Assembly (NCBI GenBank): GCA_051000395.1
Contig: JBPCOI010000014.1
Coordinates: forward strand, 1-19,315
Reading direction: 5' to 3'
Length of the DNA stretch: 19,315 bases
DNA from: JBPCOI01 sp051000395
Lineage (GTDB): Bacteria; Actinomycetota; Actinomycetes; Mycobacteriales; Jatrophihabitantaceae
Each line of letters begins with the position of its first letter. The stretch's first letter is position 1. The position numbers and the translations under genes are program-made. Below the pieces are notes generated by a model. It worked only from the letters and a program-made list of their open reading frames with translations, made no database searches and was not told the origin of the DNA. This document shows, one piece after another, positions 1 through 8,494 of this stretch.

Positions 1-67
1 TCAGGCAAGCCCTCCCCCTAGTCGCGCCCAGCGGCTTCCCCGCCCCCGGTGCCCTCCCCCTTCCCCT

Positions 68-94
68 CGGCGAGGAGCTGCACCGTCCTCGCCG
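68..94 (+). terminator. candidate terminator hairpin upstream of the str cluster
   Basis: CGGCGAGG (68-75) and CCTCGCCG (87-94) form a perfect 8-bp stem around an 11-nt loop, followed by TTGCTGG, which is only weakly T-rich. Actinobacterial terminators often lack a long U tract, so this may end the transcription unit to the left. No gene could be supported in 1-67, which is C-rich low-complexity sequence. A structural role without termination is equally possible. Confidence 0.4.
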
Positions 95-143
95 TTGCTG
101 GCTGACGGGGCCGGGCGCCCGCCCCACGGGGTCGGGACGGGAT

Positions 144-172
144 TTGGAACTGCGTGGGGCGCCGGGTAAGGT
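144..172 (+). promoter_or_regulatory. promoter of the str cluster (rpsL)
   Basis: A -35-like TTGGAA (144-149) and a -10-like TAAGGT (167-172) are separated by exactly 17 bp. This fits the actinobacterial vegetative sigma consensus (TTGACN, TANNNT). Transcription would start near 179, about 245 nt before rpsL. It lies between the upstream hairpin and the first gene, where a cluster promoter is expected. No other equally good pair is seen between here and rpsL. Confidence 0.6.
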
Positions 173-178
173 TGCCTC

Positions 179-423
179 TTGTGCCCGGAGGAATCCGGGT
201 TCCGTCCTGTGCCCCCGGCTGGTGGGCACGGGCGCACCGTCCAGACCGACGAACTCCGGCGGGCTGGCCTGTGGCAAGCGTGGCGACACGCCCGACCTCG
301 GGGACCGGTGAGAGCGCCGGCGACAACAGCACATCAGGATCGCCGGGGCCCGGATGCCCGGCGATCGAGCAGGAACACGACGATGAGCGCACCACCGAGT
401 CGAACGAGGAGATTGCAGGCCGC
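179..423 (+). promoter_or_regulatory. long structured 5' leader of rpsL
   Basis: This untranslated stretch holds four clean inverted repeats: CCCGGA/TCCGGG (184-199) with a GGAA tetraloop; CCTGTGCCC/GGGCACGGG (206-232, one G-U pair); GCGTG/CACGC (278-291) with a GCGA tetraloop; and a perfect 10-bp stem GATCGCCGGG/CCCGGCGATC (338-366). None is followed by a U run. A GAGGAG Shine-Dalgarno sequence lies at 406-411, 12 nt before the rpsL start. The leader could carry a regulatory or RNA-stabilising structure, but no known riboswitch or leader class was recognised. Confidence 0.45.
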
Positions 424-798
424 ATGCCTACGAGCCAGCAGCGGGTCCGCAAGGGCCGCGAAGACAAGATCGGCAAGACGAAGACGCCGGCGCTGAAGGG
501 CTCCCCGCAGCGCCGCGGCGTCTGCACGCGCGTCTACACGACGACGCCGAAGAAGCCGAACTCGGCGCTGCGCAAGGTCGCGCGCGTGCGCCTCACCAGC
601 GGCATCGAGGTCACCGCCTACATCCCGGGCGTCGGCCACAATCTGCAGGAACACTCGATCGTGCTCGTGCGCGGCGGCCGGGTGAAGGACCTCCCCGGCG
701 TCCGGTACAAGATCATTCGCGGCTCGCTGGACACCCAGGGGGTCCGCAACCGCAAGCAGGCACGCAGCCGCTACGGCGCGAAGAAGGAGAAGAGCTAA
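424..798 (+). CDS. rpsL: 30S ribosomal protein S12
   Basis: The product is 124 residues, the usual actinobacterial length. S12 sits in the decoding centre of the 30S subunit and monitors codon-anticodon pairing. The classic streptomycin-resistance positions are wild type: Lys43 in TPKKPNSALRK and Lys88 in GGRVKDLPGVRY. Asp89 is the residue that is methylthiolated in some bacteria. The ATG at 424 is chosen because family homology begins at MPTSQQ and GAGGAG lies upstream. The same frame stays open to 154, but that extension has no family counterpart. The stop overlaps the rpsG start as TAATG, so the two are probably translationally coupled. It is the first gene after the predicted promoter. 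Confidence 0.98.
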   Translation: MPTSQQRVRKGREDKIGKTKTPALKGSPQRRGVCTRVYTTTPKKPNSALRKVARVRLTSGIEVTAYIPGVGHNLQEHSIVLVRGGRVKDLPGVRYKIIRGSLDTQGVRNRKQARSRYGAKKEKS

Positions 799-1268
799 TG
801 CCGCGCAAGGGCCCGGCGCCGCGTCGCCCGCTCGTGATCGACCCGGTGTACAACTCGCCGCTCGTCACCCAGCTGGTCAACAAGATCTTGCTGCACGGCA
901 AGCGCTCGGTTGCCGAGAGCATCGTCTACGGCGCCCTCGAGGGCACCCGCGACAAGAGCGGTACCGATCCGGTGATCACTCTCAAGCGCGCGCTGGACAA
1001 CGTCCGGCCCACGCTCGAGGTCAAGAGCCGGCGCGTCGGCGGTGCTACCTACCAGGTCCCGGTCGAGGTCAAGCCGGGACGGGCCACCACGCTGGCGCTG
1101 CGCTGGCTGGTCGGCTACTCGCGCGCGCGTCGCGAGAAGACGATGACCGAGCGGCTGATGAACGAGCGCCTCGACGCCAGCAACGGCCTCGGTGCCGCCG
1201 TGAAGCGTCGCGAGGACACCCACAAGATGGCGGAGTCCAACAAGGCCTTCGCCCACTACCGGTGGTAG
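798..1268 (+). CDS. rpsG: 30S ribosomal protein S7
   Basis: The product is 156 residues, standard for S7, a primary 16S rRNA 3'-domain binder that nucleates assembly of the 30S head and contacts E-site tRNA. It begins MPRKGPAPRR and contains the conserved GGATYQVPVEV segment and an ALRWLV helix. The ATG overlaps the rpsL stop (TAATG), with GGAG at 786-789 inside the rpsL tail. fusA starts six bases after the stop. In E. coli S7 represses its own operon. I cannot point to an equivalent S7 site here because the rpsL-rpsG junction has no spacer. Confidence 0.98.
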   Translation: MPRKGPAPRRPLVIDPVYNSPLVTQLVNKILLHGKRSVAESIVYGALEGTRDKSGTDPVITLKRALDNVRPTLEVKSRRVGGATYQVPVEVKPGRATTLALRWLVGYSRARREKTMTERLMNERLDASNGLGAAVKRREDTHKMAESNKAFAHYRW

Positions 1269-1274
1269 GAAACC

Positions 1275-3371
1275 ATGGCTAACAACGCCGAGCTCGCCAG
1301 GACCCGAAACATCGGGATCATGGCGCACATCGACGCGGGCAAGACCACAACGACAGAGCGCATCCTGTACTACACCGGCATCAACTACAAGATCGGCGAA
1401 GTCCACGACGGCGCCGCCACCATGGACTGGATGGAACAGGCGCAGGAGCGCGGCATCACTATCACGTCCGCCGCGACCAAGTGCACCTGGAAGAACCACG
1501 CGATCAACATCATCGACACGCCCGGCCACGTCGACTTCACCGTGGAGGCCGAGCGTTCGCTGCGCGTGCTCGACGGGGCGGTCGCGGTGTACGACGGCGT
1601 CGCCGGCGTCGAGCCACAGACCGAGACGGTGTGGCGCCAGGCGGACAAGTACAGCGTTCCGCGCATGTGCTTCGTCAACAAGCTCGACCGTACCGGCGCG
1701 GACTTCTTCCGCTGTGTGCAGATGATGAAGGACCGGCTCAACTCCAACGCCCTGGTCCTGCAGCTGCCGATCGGCAACGAGGCCGACTTCGTCGGCGTCG
1801 TCGACCTGGTCGAGATGCGGGCGCTCACCTGGCGCGGCGAGACAGCGCTGGGCGAGGAGTTCGCGGTCGAAGAGATTCCCGCGGAACTCGCCGAGCAGGC
1901 CGCCGAGTATCACGACAAGCTGCTCGAGCAGCTCGCCGACATCGACGACTCGATCGCCGAGGCCTACCTCGAGGGCCACGACATCGACGTCGCGACGCTC
2001 AAGGCCGCGATCCGCAAGGCCACGCTGGCCGACCTGGTCAACCCGGTGCTCACCGGTTCGGCGTTCAAGAACAAGGGCGTCCAGCCGATGCTCGATGCCG
2101 TCGTCGACTACCTGCCCTCACCGCTGGACGTCGACCACGTGACCGGCCTGCTGCAGGACGGCGTGACCGTCGCCGAGCGCAAGACCGATGAGTCCGAGCC
2201 GCTCGCGGCACTGGCATTCAAGATCGCCACCGACCCGCACCTCGGCAAGCTGACCTTCGTGCGCATCTACTCCGGCGTGCTCGACAACGGCGCGCAGATC
2301 CTGAACTCCACCAAGGATCGCAAGGAGCGCATCGGCAAGATCTACCAGATGCACGCGAACAAGCGCGAGGAGCTGCCGCGCGCCGGCGCCGGCGACATCA
2401 TCGCCGTGGCCGGCCTCAAGCAGACCACCACCGGTGACACGCTCTCGGATCCGCAGAAGCCGATCGTCCTGGAGTCGATGACGTTCCCGGACCCGGTGAT
2501 CTACGTCGCGATCGAGCCGAAGACCAAGAGCGACCAGGAGAAGCTCGGGATCGCGATCCAGAAGCTCGCCGACGAGGACCCGACCTTCAAGGTGCGCACC
2601 GACGAGGACACCGGCCAGACGATCATCGCCGGTATGGGCGAGTTGCACCTGGAGGTCTGGGTCGACCGGATGCGCCGCGAGTTCAAGGTCGAGGCGAACG
2701 TCGGCAAGCCGCAGGTCGCCTACCGCGAGACGATCAAGCGCGTCGTCGAGCGCGAGGACCTCACCTACAAGAAGCAGACAGGTGGCTCCGGGCAGTACGC
2801 GAAGGTGCAGATCCGCCTCGAGCCGCTGGAGCTGACGTCCGACGGGCCGAGCTACGAGTTCGAGAACGCGGTCACCGGTGGACGCATCCCGAAGGAGTTC
2901 ATCCCCTCGGTCGACCAGGGCGCGCAGGAGGCAATGCAGTACGGCATCCTGGCCGGCTATCCGCTGGTCGGTGTGAAGATGACGCTGACCGACGGCGGTT
3001 ACCACGACGTCGACTCTTCCGAGATGGCGTTCAAGATCGCTGGCTCGATGATCTTCAAGGCGGCGGCGCGCAAGGCGTCCCCTGTCCTGCTCGAGCCGAT
3101 GATGGCCGTCGAGGTCACCACGCCCGAGGAGAACATGGGCGATGTCATCGGCGACCTGAACTCCCGCCGCGGGCAGATCCAGGCAATGGAGGAGCGCAGC
3201 GGGGTGCGGGTGGTCAAGGCGCTCGTGCCGCTGTCGGAGATGTTCGGCTACGTCGGTGACCTGCGCAGCAAGACGCAGGGACGGGCCAGCTACTCGATGC
3301 AGTTCGACAGCTACGCAGAGGTACCGACGAACGTGGCCAAGGAGATCATCGCGAAGGTGAACGGCGAGTGA
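1275..3371 (+). CDS. fusA: translation elongation factor G
   Basis: EF-G is a 698-residue GTPase that drives mRNA-tRNA translocation on the ribosome. The G motifs are visible: AHIDAGKTT (17-25), the switch-II DTPGH and NKLD. The later domains include QTGGSGQYAKV of domain IV and the usual C-terminal ribosome-binding region, so it is a complete canonical EF-G rather than a paralogue. The ATG is preceded by GGTAGGA, which overlaps the rpsG stop. The last 18 coding bases before the stop are also the start of a tandem repeat that continues into the downstream gap. The stop TGA overlaps a GTG that opens a small reading frame (GTGA). Confidence 0.98.
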   Translation: MANNAELARTRNIGIMAHIDAGKTTTTERILYYTGINYKIGEVHDGAATMDWMEQAQERGITITSAATKCTWKNHAINIIDTPGHVDFTVEAERSLRVLDGAVAVYDGVAGVEPQTETVWRQADKYSVPRMCFVNKLDRTGADFFRCVQMMKDRLNSNALVLQLPIGNEADFVGVVDLVEMRALTWRGETALGEEFAVEEIPAELAEQAAEYHDKLLEQLADIDDSIAEAYLEGHDIDVATLKAAIRKATLADLVNPVLTGSAFKNKGVQPMLDAVVDYLPSPLDVDHVTGLLQDGVTVAERKTDESEPLAALAFKIATDPHLGKLTFVRIYSGVLDNGAQILNSTKDRKERIGKIYQMHANKREELPRAGAGDIIAVAGLKQTTTGDTLSDPQKPIVLESMTFPDPVIYVAIEPKTKSDQEKLGIAIQKLADEDPTFKVRTDEDTGQTIIAGMGELHLEVWVDRMRREFKVEANVGKPQVAYRETIKRVVEREDLTYKKQTGGSGQYAKVQIRLEPLELTSDGPSYEFENAVTGGRIPKEFIPSVDQGAQEAMQYGILAGYPLVGVKMTLTDGGYHDVDSSEMAFKIAGSMIFKAAARKASPVLLEPMMAVEVTTPEENMGDVIGDLNSRRGQIQAMEERSGVRVVKALVPLSEMFGYVGDLRSKTQGRASYSMQFDSYAEVPTNVAKEIIAKVNGE

Positions 3372-3529
3372 GCATCGCAGGGCTGCAGGCCCGAGGAGCG
3401 CAGCGAGTCGTGAACCGAGCAGGGGGTACGACGAAGGTGAACGGCGAGTGAGCATCGCAGGGCTGCAGGCCCGAGGAGCGCAGCGAGTCGTGAACCGAGC
3501 AGCGGGTACGGCGAAGGTGAACGGCGAGT
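3352..3529 (+). repeat. 80-bp tandem duplication spanning the fusA 3' end
   Basis: Copy 1 (3352-3431) and copy 2 (3432-3511) match at 78 of 80 positions, differing at 3423/3503 (g/c) and 3431/3511 (a/g). A partial third copy covers 18 bp (3512-3529). The unit begins with CGAAGGTGAACGGCGAGT, the fusA tail encoding KVNGE. It also contains AGCGCAGCGAG, of a kind common in actinobacterial spacers. The period of 80 is not a multiple of three, and this is what makes successive copies chain by GTGA overlaps. Confidence 0.95.
3368..3451 (+). CDS. putative minicistron 1 after fusA (27 codons)
   Basis: The GTG at 3368 overlaps the fusA stop (GTGA) and opens a 27-codon frame. It begins MSIAGLQARGAQRVVNRA and ends TTKVNGE, the same last residues as EF-G. 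Its own stop overlaps the start of a second, nearly identical frame. There is no homology to any known protein; the peptide is short and basic. It may be translated by termination-reinitiation from fusA, or it may simply be the product of the tandem duplication. Translation is inferred only from the overlap geometry. Confidence 0.35.
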   Translation: MSIAGLQARGAQRVVNRAGGTTKVNGE

Positions 3530-3531
3530 AG
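3448..3531 (+). CDS. putative minicistron 2 after fusA (27 codons)
   Basis: This second copy starts with the GTG at 3448, overlapping the stop of the first minicistron (GTGA), and ends with TAG at 3531. It differs from the first at two residues (GGTT becomes AGTA) and again ends in KVNGE. Seventy-six bases follow before tuf, with no further overlap; AGGGAAAGGG near 3591-3600 serves as the tuf ribosome-binding site. Translation is unproven. Confidence 0.33.
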   Translation: MSIAGLQARGAQRVVNRAAGTAKVNGE

Positions 3532-3607
3532 CACCACCAGTCGAGAACACAGTCCACACCAGCCGGGCCAAGAAGACCGGCAATGTCAAGAGGGAAAGGG
3601 ATCCACA

Positions 3608-4804
<1,197 letters not shown>

Positions 4805-4816
4805 CACCGTCCGACG

Positions 4817-4872
4817 GGTGGATCTTGATGCCCTGAGCGCGTCATAGCGCCCGGACCGCATCAAGATCCACC
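4817..4872. repeat. perfect 15-bp inverted repeat in the tuf-rpsJ gap
   Basis: GGTGGATCTTGATGC (4817-4831) and its exact reverse complement (4858-4872) flank a 26-nt loop. It lies 12 bp after the tuf stop, so it could end the str transcript, but no U run follows. A related imperfect element sits in the rpsQ-rplN gap, suggesting a small dispersed palindromic repeat. The remaining gap to 4947 holds AAGGTGA at about 4930-4936 as the rpsJ ribosome-binding site. I see no clear S10 promoter there. Confidence 0.8.
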
Positions 4873-4947
4873 GGCTGGATCGCTCCGGCGCCGCCGCGAG
4901 CTCGTTCCTGTCGCAGCACCAGATGAACCGAAGGTGAGTCAGCCAGC

Positions 4948-5253
4948 ATGGCCGGACAGAAGATCCGCATCAGGCTCAAGGCCTACGACCATGAGGCCAT
5001 CGACGCCAGCGCGCGCAAGATCGTCGAGACGGTGACGCGTACCGGCGCCCGCGTCGTGGGTCCGGTGCCGCTGCCGACGGAGAAGAACGTCTACTGCGTC
5101 ATCCGCTCGCCGCACAAGTACAAGGACAGCCGCGAGCACTTCGAGATGCGTACCCACAAGCGCCTCATCGACATCCTCGATCCGACGCCGAAGACGGTCG
5201 ACGCGCTCATGCGCATCGATCTGCCGGCCAGCGTCGACGTGAACATCCAGTAG
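4948..5253 (+). CDS. rpsJ: 30S ribosomal protein S10
   Basis: The product is 101 residues, the family length. S10 is part of the 30S head and, as NusE, joins the transcription antitermination complex with NusB. Family motifs are RIRLKAYDHEAID at the N-terminus, TGARVVGPVPLPT in the loop and RTHKRLIDI towards the C-terminus. It opens the S10 cluster. The ATG at 4948 has AAGGTGA about 11 nt upstream. Unlike most genes here it has no stop/start overlap on its left side, consistent with independent initiation after the tuf-rpsJ hairpin. Confidence 0.98.
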   Translation: MAGQKIRIRLKAYDHEAIDASARKIVETVTRTGARVVGPVPLPTEKNVYCVIRSPHKYKDSREHFEMRTHKRLIDILDPTPKTVDALMRIDLPASVDVNIQ

Positions 5254-5282
5254 GCGCAGCCGGACCATGGGAAGAGCAGATC

Positions 5283-5924
5283 ATGACTAGTTCCAAGGGC
5301 ATCCTGGGCGAGAAGCTCGGCATGACCCAGGTCTTCGACGAGAAGAACCGGATGGTTCCGGTGACCGTCGTCCGGGCTGGGCCGTGCATCGTCACCCAGA
5401 TCCGTACGCAGGACAAGGACGGCTACACCGCCGTCCAGCTCGCCTACGGCCAGATCGACCCGCGCAAGGTCACCAAGCCGGTGGCGGGACACTTCAAGGC
5501 CGCCGACGTGCCTCCGCGGCGGCACCTCGTCGAGATCCGGACGGACGCCGTGGAGGACTTCACGCTCGGGCAGGAGCTCGGGGTGGAGGTGTTCACCGAC
5601 GGCGCCCTGGTCGACGTGACCGGGACGACCAAGGGCAAGGGTACGGCCGGTGTCATGAAGCGCCACGGTTTCCACGGCGTGTCCTCCTCCCACGGTTCGC
5701 ACCGTAACCACCGCAAGCCCGGTTCCATCGGCGCCTGCGCCACGCCCGGGCGCGTGTTCAAGGGCATGCGGATGGCCGGCCGGATGGGCAACGAGCGGCA
5801 GACCACGCAGAGCCTGACCGTGCACAAGGTCGACGCCGAGCGCGGGCTGCTGCTGATCAAGGGTGCGATCCCCGGCTCGAAGGGCGGCCTCGTGCTGGTC
5901 CGCACCGCGGCGAAGGGAGCCTGA
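5283..5924 (+). CDS. rplC: 50S ribosomal protein L3
   Basis: The product is 213 residues, normal for L3, an early 23S rRNA binder whose long loop reaches the peptidyl-transferase centre. Diagnostic pieces are GILGEKLGMTQVF at the N-terminus, the HGFHG-SSSHGSHR stretch, the PGRVFKGMRMAGRMG loop and IKGAIPGSKGG near the C-terminus. The ATG is preceded by GGAAGAG. The gap to rpsJ is 29 bp; the frame overlapping the rplC start runs back to the rpsJ stop without a start codon, so this gap holds no bridging small frame. rplD follows two bases after the stop. Confidence 0.98.
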   Translation: MTSSKGILGEKLGMTQVFDEKNRMVPVTVVRAGPCIVTQIRTQDKDGYTAVQLAYGQIDPRKVTKPVAGHFKAADVPPRRHLVEIRTDAVEDFTLGQELGVEVFTDGALVDVTGTTKGKGTAGVMKRHGFHGVSSSHGSHRNHRKPGSIGACATPGRVFKGMRMAGRMGNERQTTQSLTVHKVDAERGLLLIKGAIPGSKGGLVLVRTAAKGA

Positions 5925-5926
5925 GG

Positions 5927-6994
5927 ATGACGTTGTCGCTCACGGTCCAGAACCCCACCGCCGAGGACGCGGACATCGCGTCCGAGGCCAAGACGACGAG
6001 CGTCGAGCTGCCGCCCGAGATCTTCGACGTGCAGCTCAACGTCGCGCTGATCCACCAGGTAGTCGTCGCGCAGCTCGCGGCCGCGCGTCAGGGCAGCGCG
6101 TCGACGAAGACGCGCGGCGAGGTTCGCGGTGGCGGCAAGAAGCCCTACCGGCAGAAGGGCACCGGCCGGGCCCGCCAGGGCTCGACCCGCGCGCCGCAGT
6201 TCGCCGGCGGCGGCGTGGTGCACGGGCCCAAGCCGCGCAGCTACGAGCAGCGCACCCCGAAGAAGATGAAGGCCGCCGCCCTGCGTGGTGCGCTGTCCGA
6301 CCGGGCGCGCAACGACCGCGTGTTCGTGGTGTCCGCCCTCGTCGCGGGTGACGCGCCGTCCACCAGTTCCGCAGCGCGCACGCTGGCTCGGATCAGCGCA
6401 GCCAGGCACGTCCTGGTCGTCGCCGAGCGCTCGGACGAGCTCGCCTGGAAGAGCCTGCGCAACCTGTCTACCGTGCACCTGCTCGAGCCCGGCCAGCTCA
6501 ACACCTACGACGTGCTGATCAGCGACGACGTGGTGTTCACCGAGGCGGCACTCGCCGCGTTCCTGGCCGGGCCCGCGAAGGGCCGGGCCGGCGAGGCTGC
6601 GCGCTCGCGCGTCGAGACGCCGGCCGTCGCGGCGGTCGAGGTGGCTGACGACGAGGTAGCTGACGACGAGGTAGCTGACGACGAGGCGGCCGAGAAGCTG
6701 GCGAAGAAGGCCGCCGCGTCAGACGCGCCGAAGCCCAAGGCAGGCGACGCGCCCTACGGCAAGGGCAGCCACGTCGCGCTCGAGGACGGCTCGCAGCCGG
6801 ACGGCTTCCCGATCAAGGGCAACGCCGACTCGATGCTCTACCACGTGCCGGACAGCGCGTTCTACGAGCGCACCGTCGCCGAGGTCTGGTTCGCGACGGC
6901 GGCCGCAGCCGAGAAGGCCGGCTTCGCACTCCCGCCCTCGCAGCGGGACAAGGAAACCGGCACGGACGCTGGCACCGAGGGGGGTGAGGACTGA
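5927..6994 (+). CDS. rplD: 50S ribosomal protein L4 with a C-terminal extra domain
   Basis: Residues 1 to about 215 are a normal L4: KTRGEVRGGGKKPYRQKGTG (62-80 region), the GGGVVHGPKPRSY exit-tunnel loop (94-106) and YDVLISDDVVFTEAAL (194-209). L4 lines the peptide exit tunnel and, in some bacteria, represses the S10 operon. The protein is 355 residues, against about 200-220 typical for L4. The extra part has an acidic/Ala linker (216-275) containing three exact VADDE repeats (239-253), then a compact module at about 277-336. That module has IKGN (296-299), YHVP (305-308), FYERT, AEVWF (318-322) and AGF (331-333). It resembles what I know as the actinobacterial 'sunset' domain, also seen as tails of thermonuclease-like proteins; this is recalled, not searched. 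The frame is unbroken and the stop overlaps rplW (TGATG), so the tail is real coding sequence. Confidence 0.95.
   Translation: MTLSLTVQNPTAEDADIASEAKTTSVELPPEIFDVQLNVALIHQVVVAQLAAARQGSASTKTRGEVRGGGKKPYRQKGTGRARQGSTRAPQFAGGGVVHGPKPRSYEQRTPKKMKAAALRGALSDRARNDRVFVVSALVAGDAPSTSSAARTLARISAARHVLVVAERSDELAWKSLRNLSTVHLLEPGQLNTYDVLISDDVVFTEAALAAFLAGPAKGRAGEAARSRVETPAVAAVEVADDEVADDEVADDEAAEKLAKKAAASDAPKPKAGDAPYGKGSHVALEDGSQPDGFPIKGNADSMLYHVPDSAFYERTVAEVWFATAAAAEKAGFALPPSQRDKETGTDAGTEGGED
6641..6685 (+). repeat. three tandem 15-bp repeats in the L4 linker
   Basis: GTGGCTGACGACGAG (6641-6655) is followed by two identical copies of GTAGCTGACGACGAG (6656-6685). They encode three VADDE units in the acidic linker between L4 and its extra domain. 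The repeats are in frame, so copy-number change would lengthen or shorten the linker by five residues without breaking the gene. Confidence 0.93.
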
Positions 6995-7293
6995 TGTTCG
7001 ACGACGCGCGTGACGTGCTGCTCGCTCCGGTGATCTCGGAGAAGAGCTACGGCCTGCTGGATGAGAACAAGTACACGTTCGACGTTCACCCGCTCGCCAA
7101 CAAGACCCAGATCAAGATCGCGGTCGAGAAGGTGTTCAGCGTCAAGGTCACCGACGTCAACACGCTCAACCGCCAGGGCAAGCGCAAGCGGACCCGGTTC
7201 GGCTACGGCCGCCGCAAGAACGTCAAGCGCGCGATCGTGACCCTGCGGGACGGCGACCGGATCGACGTCTTCGGTCAGATTGGTACGAGCTGA
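6994..7293 (+). CDS. rplW: 50S ribosomal protein L23
   Basis: The product is 99 residues, standard for L23, which sits at the exit-tunnel mouth and docks trigger factor, SRP and the Sec translocon. Family features are VLLAPVISEKSYGLLDENKY near the N-terminus, the NKTQIKIAVEKVFSVKVTDV core, and the basic GKRKRTRFGYGRRKNVKRA loop. The ATG overlaps the rplD stop (TGATG) with GGTGAGGA upstream, and its own stop overlaps the rplB start (TGATG). Strong translational coupling is likely. Confidence 0.98.
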   Translation: MFDDARDVLLAPVISEKSYGLLDENKYTFDVHPLANKTQIKIAVEKVFSVKVTDVNTLNRQGKRKRTRFGYGRRKNVKRAIVTLRDGDRIDVFGQIGTS

Positions 7294-8126
7294 TGGCTAT
7301 TCGTAAGTACAAGCCGACCACCCCGGGCCGGCGCGGTTCCTCGGTGGCCGACTTCGCCGAGATCACCCGCGACACTCCGGAGAAGTCGCTCGTGCGCCCA
7401 CTGCACAACAAGGGCGGCCGCAACAACACGGGCAAGATCACGACGCGGCACCAGGGCGGCGGCCACAAGCGCGCCTACCGGGTGATCGACTTCCGGCGGC
7501 ACGACAAGGACGGCGTCCCGGCGAAGGTCGCGCACATCGAATACGACCCGAACCGCACCGCTCGGATCGCGCTGCTGCACTACGCCGACGGCGAGAAACG
7601 CTACATCCTCGCGCCGCGGCTGCTCAGGCAGGGCGATCGCATCGAGAACGGTCCGAGCGCGGACATCAAGCCGGGCAACTCGCTGCCGATGCGCAATATC
7701 CCGATCGGCACCGTCATCCATGCCATCGAGCTGCGTCCCGGCGGCGGGGCGAAGATCGCCCGCTCGGCGGGCGCCAGCGTCCAGCTCGTCGCCAAGGACG
7801 GGCCGTTCGCCCAGCTGCGGATGCCCTCCGGCGAGATCCGCAACGTCGACGTGCGCTGCCGCGCCACCGTCGGCGAGGTGGGCAACGCCGAGCAGAGCAA
7901 TATCAACTGGGGCAAGGCCGGCCGCATGCGATGGAAGGGCAAGCGCCCGACCGTGCGTGGTGTGGCGATGAACCCGGTCGACCACCCGCACGGCGGTGGC
8001 GAGGGCAAGACGTCCGGTGGCCGCCATCCGGTGAACCCGAACGGCAAGCCCGAGGGCCGCAACCGGCGGCGCAAGGCCAGCGACCAGCTCATCGTCCGCC
8101 GCCGCAAGACCAAAAAGAAGCGTTAA
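7293..8126 (+). CDS. rplB: 50S ribosomal protein L2
   Basis: The product is 277 residues, the family length. L2 binds 23S rRNA, helps join the subunits and supports peptidyl transfer. The conserved HPHGGGEGK loop near the C-terminus contains the essential histidine, and the tail ends in the basic RRRKTKKKR. The N-terminus MAIRKYKPTTPGRRGSS is the standard start. The ATG overlaps the rplW stop (TGATG); rpsS begins nine bases after the stop with GAGG between. Confidence 0.98.
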   Translation: MAIRKYKPTTPGRRGSSVADFAEITRDTPEKSLVRPLHNKGGRNNTGKITTRHQGGGHKRAYRVIDFRRHDKDGVPAKVAHIEYDPNRTARIALLHYADGEKRYILAPRLLRQGDRIENGPSADIKPGNSLPMRNIPIGTVIHAIELRPGGGAKIARSAGASVQLVAKDGPFAQLRMPSGEIRNVDVRCRATVGEVGNAEQSNINWGKAGRMRWKGKRPTVRGVAMNPVDHPHGGGEGKTSGGRHPVNPNGKPEGRNRRRKASDQLIVRRRKTKKKR

Positions 8127-8135
8127 GAGGATCTG

Positions 8136-8416
<281 letters not shown>

Positions 8417-8417
<1 letters not shown>

Positions 8418-8494
8418 TGTCAGGGACGGACGAGATGGCACGCAGCGACACGTTGCCCCGCACGCGGGCGGTACCCCCAGGAGCGAGACCATGA
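8417..8494 (+). CDS. putative bridge minicistron between rpsS and rplV (25 codons)
   Basis: This frame fills the 73-bp gap from edge to edge. Its ATG overlaps the rpsS stop (TGATG), and its TGA overlaps the rplV ATG (ATGA). The peptide starts MSGTDEMARSDTLPRT and has no recognised homology. AGGAG at 8479-8483, inside this frame, doubles as the rplV ribosome-binding site. The double overlap suggests ribosomes could pass from rpsS to rplV without leaving the mRNA. Whether the peptide itself matters is unknown. Confidence 0.38.

Noticed and set aside
1..237. Minus-strand gene at the left edge
   Set aside because: The open frames are low-complexity Gly/Arg/Pro sequence, overlap the rpsL promoter and match no family.
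154..423. Rightward extension of rpsL to an ATG at 154
   Set aside because: The frame is open but the added 90 residues have no S12 homology, overlap the predicted promoter and leader hairpins, and the real start at 424 has a Shine-Dalgarno sequence.
3352..3529. CRISPR array
   Set aside because: There are only two full direct copies with no unique spacers between; it is a tandem duplication of a coding end.
5254..5282. Bridge frame in the rpsJ-rplC gap
   Set aside because: The frame whose TGA overlaps the rplC start runs back to the rpsJ stop without any ATG, GTG or TTG.
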